This document shows, piece after piece, positions 6,306 through 10,338 of a stretch of DNA of 10,338 nt. The stretch is taken from contig CAVGRN010000072.1 of the NCBI GenBank assembly GCA_963631545.1, forward strand, positions 1-10,338. The letters are read 5' to 3'. The stretch's first letter is position 1. Each line of letters starts with the position of its first letter. The DNA is from UBA1181 sp963631545. GTDB taxonomy: Bacteria > Bacteroidota > Bacteroidia > Bacteroidales > Paludibacteraceae. A program made the position numbers and the translations under genes. The notes under the pieces are model-generated. The model ran no database searches. It had not been told where the DNA came from and was given only the letters and a program-made list of their open reading frames with translations.

Positions 6306-9300
6306 TTATTTCACAAGCACTTTATACGTTTCGCCTAAGATACGGACGAGGTAAACTCCCGTCTGAGGCACAGAGAACTCGTAGTAGTCGCCCACATAGA
6401 ACTGGCGCGTACCCTCAGAGATGCCGCGACCTAAGACATCGAACACGCGTACATTCTGGTTCACATTCTCAAAGATAATCTTGCCCTCGTCGCCATAGAC
6501 AATGAAAGGCAACTCTTTGTATAGAATCTCCAACTCGCCGTTGAGGATTTCTCCAAACGTATAGTTGTCAGAAATATCCACGCCATCACGCAACACATAG
6601 TAGTCGACCACCACATTTTCAGTGGTTCCGATCTCGGTGATAGAGCCTTCCACAATCACCACGAGCGAATCGCCCTCTGCAAGGACGCCCTGGGTGTAAG
6701 TGAAACTATCGTTGGTGAGCGGAGTTTTGTCGAAATACTTCTCATCGCTTGCCGCCATAATGTCGATTGGAGTGGACTTAGGGTAGATGGTAAGGTCGCC
6801 CTCCTCTACCACAATGTCATAGTTTTCTGCCAACAAACTATCGGCGAACCAGAAGTCGAACGTGTTAGGCGAGGTGCCGACGAACATCTGCTCGCCCGTA
6901 ACGCTCGTGTGGAGCGTATCGCCCTCTGCCAAGCCGTCGCCCGAGATGACGATGCTGTCCACTCGCAATGGAGTGCCGTCATACTCTCTCTCGTCGGATA
7001 CGGAAGAGATTTGGATGGTACGCTTGCCGATGCTTAACACTCCATCCACAAGGCGGACGTCGGTATAGTTTGAAGTAACATCCTCGCCAGCGGCATTCAT
7101 AATCTTGTAAGACACCACCTTGTTAGGAACTGAGCCCTTGTCGGTTATCGAACCTTCAATTACGGCAACCACCTTATCGCCGTCGGAAATCTCAGACAAA
7201 TCTGAGCGATTGTATGAGTAGCCCGAGTTGGTGAGCGGTGTTCCGTCATACATCTTGCTGTCGCTTGCGGCTGTGATGACGATTGGGAAGGAAACGCGGC
7301 GAATCAGGAGTGAACCGTCGGTGATGTCGAATACCACATCAGCGAAGTTAGGGTTGACGTTTTTAAAGTCTTCCTGTTCAATTCCCATAAAGTAGTAGCC
7401 TGCGTTCGTACCCTCGGCAAACTTGCTGTTATCAAGCACTACGACACTGTTTTCCACATTGTAGAGCGCATTATCGGTGGAAATGTTGAAGCCGTGGAGT
7501 CTGTGGACGCGTCCGTCGTAAACCACAGTGTCAACCTCGCCGACGATCTTCACAATGACACCCTCTATTGGGAGAATGTGCAAAGAATCGTGTATCACCA
7601 CAAACTTGACATCCTTGAAGTTGTCGTTGGTGCAGATGAAATCGGCGGTGTCGAGATTCATTGAATATGCGCCTGCATTGGTTGCAGAAACTGAATCGAC
7701 ACCCGAGAAGATGATATCTTTTGCAGAAATCAGTTCATCGTTCGAGCTAAACTCATAACCCTTTACGGTATGCTCTGCTCCGTCATAGAGAACTGTGTCG
7801 CCATGCTCCGTCAGCGTAACGACAACTCCCGTTCTCGGACTAATCACAAGAGAACTATCAAGAACGATGAATTCCACATCCACAAAGTTGGTTGTGTTTC
7901 GGTTGGCGAAATTCTCGGCTGCGAGTGGCATCGACGATGTTCCGACATCGGTGCGTGCCACGATCGTATCTGTCTCTCCACCCACATACTCAAAGTCTGC
8001 CTCAGTGTAAAGCGGATTGCTGATTTCAACCAAATCGTAACCAGAAACCACGTGTTCCGTACCATCGTAAACCGAAGAATCTCCACGCTGCTGCAAGCGG
8101 ACAACCACGCCCGAGATAGGGTCTATCTTCAACCAACCATCCTCAATGTCAAACACCACATTCGTGAAGTTCTCATTCAAGTTGATAAAGTCGGATGCAA
8201 GCAAGTCCATTGGATGAGTTCCAGCGTTCGTGCCTGTAGCCACGCTATCACCCGTATAGTTGAAATCGGACGAAGTGTAGAAATCAACCTCTGGCTGGAC
8301 TTCAAATCCTGTTACCTTATGGGCAACACCGTTATAATTCTCCGTTAGGGTATGACCCTTCACGGCGATGTGCAATCCATCGACTGGAACAATTTCCAAC
8401 GAATCGTGAACCACAACGAACTTCACATCTGAGAATGTCTTAGTGTTCAAATTCTCAAAGTCGCCAGGCGTCAAGCCCATACCATATTTGCCGATGGTGG
8501 TGCCACTGACAGTGGAGTCGCCCAAGTATTTGAAGTCGTCCACTGTATAGAGCGGAGTGTTACACTCCACCTGATAGCCGGAGATTGTCTGCTGTTGCGC
8601 ATTGTAGACACGGCGTCCGCCGTTTTCGGTAATGGTAACCACCACACCCAACTTCGGTGAGATTTCCAAAGCACCATCCACAATCAAGAACTTCACATTC
8701 GTAAAGTTATGATTGATGTTTTCAAAGTCGGAAGGGAAAAGTTCCATAGGATAAACACCCACCTCTTTGCCCGACACATGGTCTTTGTCTGCCACGTTCA
8801 ACTTCGCATCAGCAATGGTGTAGAGCGAATTATTGCTAAGGAATGAGTAGCCGTAAACATCGTGCGTCTCGCCGTCGTACTCTATGCGGTCGCTATTTTC
8901 AGTGATGGTAACCTCAACGCCATCAAGCGGATTGATGACCAACGAGCGGTGGACAATCACGAATGTAGGTTCGAAGTTAGGGTTACGATTGACGAAATCA
9001 GCCGACTCCAAATTCATTTGGTAAGAGCCAACCTCACGACCCTCTACCGTGTCGCGACCCTCAAACATAAAGTCGAGGACGGTGTAGGAATCGATGTTCG
9101 TTTCAAAGTGATAGCCCGTCAACTTGCGCACCTGGCCGTTGTAGACAAACGTGTCTGTTGGCTCGGTGATGGTAACCAAAACATTTGAATTGACATTAAC
9201 GGTGAGGTCGCCGAACACCGTCGTGATGTCGTAGTTGTTTGGATCGGTGTTCTCATTCAACTCATATTCGAAAGTGTTCTTTACACTGCCCACCTTGGTG

Positions 9301-10338
9301 ATTGTACCGGTAACATTGTATGTCGCACCCTCGTTTTCTGCGAAGTCATAGCCTTTCACCACCACCTCGCTGTTGGTAAGTGGCGTTCCGTCATACATCT
9401 TCTCGTCCGTTGCGGAAATCAAGACGATGCGGCGTTTCAAGACTTTGATTGTACCGAAGCTGTAGGTGATGTCAAAGTTGTTTCTGACATTTTCCAGCAC
9501 AGACTGGTCGGTAGCATCCACATAGAACTCGTTGCGAGATTCTCCGACATTCTTCAAGGTATCGGTAAACTCGTAGAAGAGGATGCTGTTGCCGAACTCG
9601 TTCAACTCGGCCGTCGTCCAACCCTCGCCGCCGACGGTAACCTCCTCGCTGGAGAATGGAGTGCCATTGTAGACCATTGAGTCGATTTTAGATGTGAGGG
9701 TGATTGGGCGTTTTGTAACCGTCAACGTACCTGGAACAAGTTCAAACTTGTAGTTTGGCGTAACATCCGAATCACCACGCATCACACGGTAGTCTTTCAC
9801 CACGTTAGAGACAGAACCCGCATTGGTGATGGTGCCTACCACATCAACCTCCAACACCTCATCATCACGGAGGATTCCGCCAGTGTAGGTGTAGCCCGAC
9901 TGTGTCAGTGGAGTGCCATCGTACATCTTAGTCGAGTCGTTCGCCGTGATAGTGATGATCGAACTATTGGCGAAGATTCGCTGTCTACCATCCTGCTTTA
10001 TCGTGTAGGTAACGATGAAGTTATTTTTCTCTGTATCAGAGAAGTCCGTTTCCTTCAAGTTCATTGGATAGTCGCCCACCGTTACACCCGAAGCGGTAGA
10101 ATCGCCAGTGTATGAAACATACTTCAAATCATAGACAGGGTTGTCGCACGCAAGGTCGTAACCCGAGATTGTGTGCATTTCACCGTCATATTCGTGTTCG
10201 GCACGGTGGCCGGCGATGGTTACCGTTACGGAGAGCTTCTTGATCTCCAGCTTCACGCTCTGCTCGATTTGGAACGTCACCTTAACGTTCTTGTTGCCGC
10301 ATGAGAACTCGTCTGAATTCAACACGTGCTCGTAAACG
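6306..10338 (-). CDS. Giant repeat surface protein with Ig-like/MBG-type repeats and type IX sorting domain (5' partial)
   Basis: The last 1343 or so residues of a surface protein; the frame is open to the right edge (residues VYEHV before the first internal candidate start GTG at 10325), so start and signal peptide are outside. Counting from that GTG, residues 1-30 end a repeat, then 14 repeats of 81-94 residues follow. Type A has K-M-Y-D-G-T-P-L-T near its start and ends G-x-L-T-V-x-K; type B has V-Y-D-G-x-x-H-x-V-x-G-Y, N-x-L-Y-T, D-F-x-N-x-N-x-N-F-x-x-V-x-F and a final S-L-x-I-x-P. Order: B (31-119), A x3 (120-378), B x7 (379-1010), A x3 (1011-1269). Residues about 1270-1339 form a Por/type IX secretion C-terminal domain (VRVFDVLGR, VPQTGVYLVRI, YKVLVK). 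No enzyme motif is seen. A long stalk or adhesin exported by type IX secretion is likely. It is rich in D, T and V and nearly free of cysteine. The ligand is unknown. Confidence 0.93.
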   Translation of the reverse strand, partial: VYEHVLNSDEFSCGNKNVKVTFQIEQSVKLEIKKLSVTVTIAGHRAEHEYDGEMHTISGYDLACDNPVYDLKYVSYTGDSTASGVTVGDYPMNLKETDFSDTEKNNFIVTYTIKQDGRQRIFANSSIITITANDSTKMYDGTPLTQSGYTYTGGILRDDEVLEVDVVGTITNAGSVSNVVKDYRVMRGDSDVTPNYKFELVPGTLTVTKRPITLTSKIDSMVYNGTPFSSEEVTVGGEGWTTAELNEFGNSILFYEFTDTLKNVGESRNEFYVDATDQSVLENVRNNFDITYSFGTIKVLKRRIVLISATDEKMYDGTPLTNSEVVVKGYDFAENEGATYNVTGTITKVGSVKNTFEYELNENTDPNNYDITTVFGDLTVNVNSNVLVTITEPTDTFVYNGQVRKLTGYHFETNIDSYTVLDFMFEGRDTVEGREVGSYQMNLESADFVNRNPNFEPTFVIVHRSLVINPLDGVEVTITENSDRIEYDGETHDVYGYSFLSNNSLYTIADAKLNVADKDHVSGKEVGVYPMELFPSDFENINHNFTNVKFLIVDGALEISPKLGVVVTITENGGRRVYNAQQQTISGYQVECNTPLYTVDDFKYLGDSTVSGTTIGKYGMGLTPGDFENLNTKTFSDVKFVVVHDSLEIVPVDGLHIAVKGHTLTENYNGVAHKVTGFEVQPEVDFYTSSDFNYTGDSVATGTNAGTHPMDLLASDFINLNENFTNVVFDIEDGWLKIDPISGVVVRLQQRGDSSVYDGTEHVVSGYDLVEISNPLYTEADFEYVGGETDTIVARTDVGTSSMPLAAENFANRNTTNFVDVEFIVLDSSLVISPRTGVVVTLTEHGDTVLYDGAEHTVKGYEFSSNDELISAKDIIFSGVDSVSATNAGAYSMNLDTADFICTNDNFKDVKFVVIHDSLHILPIEGVIVKIVGEVDTVVYDGRVHRLHGFNISTDNALYNVENSVVVLDNSKFAEGTNAGYYFMGIEQEDFKNVNPNFADVVFDITDGSLLIRRVSFPIVITAASDSKMYDGTPLTNSGYSYNRSDLSEISDGDKVVAVIEGSITDKGSVPNKVVSYKIMNAAGEDVTSNYTDVRLVDGVLSIGKRTIQISSVSDEREYDGTPLRVDSIVISGDGLAEGDTLHTSVTGEQMFVGTSPNTFDFWFADSLLAENYDIVVEEGDLTIYPKSTPIDIMAASDEKYFDKTPLTNDSFTYTQGVLAEGDSLVVIVEGSITEIGTTENVVVDYYVLRDGVDISDNYTFGEILNGELEILYKELPFIVYGDEGKIIFENVNQNVRVFDVLGRGISEGTRQFYVGDYYEFSVPQTGVYLVRILGETYKVLVK
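6309..6518 (-). other. Type IX secretion (Por) C-terminal sorting domain of the surface protein
   Basis: The final 70 residues depart from the repeats and match the type A sorting domain: a strand with GKIIFENVNQNVRVFDVLGR, then YEFSVPQTGVYLVRI, then ETYKVLVK at the very end. In known systems this beta-sandwich directs passage through the type IX translocon and is removed by the PorU sortase, which attaches the protein to the outer membrane. No translocon gene is in the window, so activity of the system in this organism is inferred. Confidence 0.8.
6519..7295 (-). repeat. Type A repeat block, C-terminal (3 units)
   Basis: Three repeats, at 7023-7295, 6780-7022 and 6519-6779, of 91, 81 and 87 residues. 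The first has KMYDGTPLTNSGYSY and ends GVLSIGKR; the second EYDGTPL; the third YFDKTPLTND, where the usual glycine of YDG is lysine. The first (7023-7295) is closest to the upstream type A repeat at 9192-9434, with DGTPLTN in both; the DNA has diverged but keeps short matching runs such as GTTCCGTCATACATCTT. Confidence 0.85.
7296..9191 (-). repeat. Type B repeat block (7 units)
   Basis: Seven consecutive repeats of 88-94 residues at 8928-9191, 8655-8927, 8385-8654, 8118-8384, 7836-8117, 7569-7835 and 7296-7568. Each opens GV-x-V-T-[IL]-T-E and has Y-[DN]-G about residue 17, a G-[YF] near 26, a G-x-Y-x-M-x-L turn near 55-61, D-F with N-x-N-F near 66-75, and a closing S-L-x-I-x-P. The third unit has YNAQ in place of YDG. 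Between units the protein pattern is conserved while the DNA is not, which points to old duplications under selection for fold rather than recent tandem expansion. Confidence 0.85.
9192..9968 (-). repeat. Type A repeat block, N-terminal (3 units)
   Basis: Three repeats at 9711-9968, 9435-9710 and 9192-9434 (86, 92 and 81 residues). Motifs are KMYDGTPLTQSGYTY, MVYNGTPFSSE and KMYDGTPLTNSE, each ending G-x-[LI]-x-V, followed in the first two by K-R-x-I that opens the next unit. The middle one is the most divergent, with an insertion near its centre. Pattern resembles the YDG/MBG family Ig-like repeats of bacterial adhesins. Confidence 0.85.
9969..10235 (-). repeat. Isolated type B repeat upstream of the first type A block
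   Basis: An 89-residue unit with EYDGEMHTISGYDL, PVYDLKYVSYTGDS, GDYPMNL and TDFS, clearly of the type B pattern. The residues just beyond it (to 10338) are the tail of another unit (DEFS, NVKVTFQIEQS, LEIKK), so at least two B-like units precede the A block and more probably lie outside the window. Confidence 0.8.

Noticed and set aside
7770..8348. Plus-strand open frame of 192 residues inside the repeat protein
   Set aside because: It is opposite type B repeats, has no family motif, and is best explained as a shadow of the repeated coding sequence.
6519..10235. Repeats considered as a recent DNA tandem array or CRISPR-like structure
   Set aside because: The units are coding, of unequal length (81-94 codons), and conserved in protein rather than DNA.

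Overview
The window reads as chromosomal DNA from a member of the Bacteroidota, most likely a Bacteroidales. The support is: a DUF4954 protein, a family I know from Bacteroidota; a RecA and a PhoU fragment whose wording matches Bacteroidales homologues; a type IX secretion (Por) C-terminal signal on the large surface protein; promoter-like sites of the Bacteroidota form TTTG-N20-TAnnTTTG; and starts without clear Shine-Dalgarno sequences. Every supportable gene lies on the minus strand, so transcription runs from high to low coordinates.

Region by region, in the direction of transcription. (1) 10338-6306: the 3' part of a very large repeat protein that runs off the right edge. It has 14 complete Ig-like/MBG-type repeats of two kinds, in the order B, AAA, BBBBBBB, AAA, then a type IX sorting domain. 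A strong intrinsic terminator (about 6235-6284) follows it. (2) 6174-5161: recA, with a Bacteroidota-type promoter whose -33 element lies in the T-tract of the preceding terminator. A hairpin in the gap after recA looks like its terminator. (3) 5062-649: a probable operon of hflX (ribosome-associated GTPase), a DUF4954 left-handed beta-helix protein, a two-helix membrane protein of unknown function, and a YfcE-like metallophosphoesterase. Gaps are 26 bp, 45 bp and a 4-bp overlap. The hflX leader can fold into two mutually exclusive hairpins, one of which looks like a terminator and ends at the start codon. (4) 648-414: about 235 bp with no recognisable gene. (5) 413-42: a decayed stretch in which a middle piece of phoU is joined in frame to the first 25 or so codons of a polyphosphate kinase gene (ppk). 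Both are remnants. A promoter-like site at 15-46 points off the left edge.

recA (recombination and repair) and hflX (ribosome rescue and stress) are housekeeping genes. The surface protein is a separate transcription unit. The phoU-ppk scar suggests this lineage has lost, or moved elsewhere, a phosphate/polyphosphate locus that once lay here. I see no rRNA, tRNA, CRISPR array, insertion sequence or phage gene.
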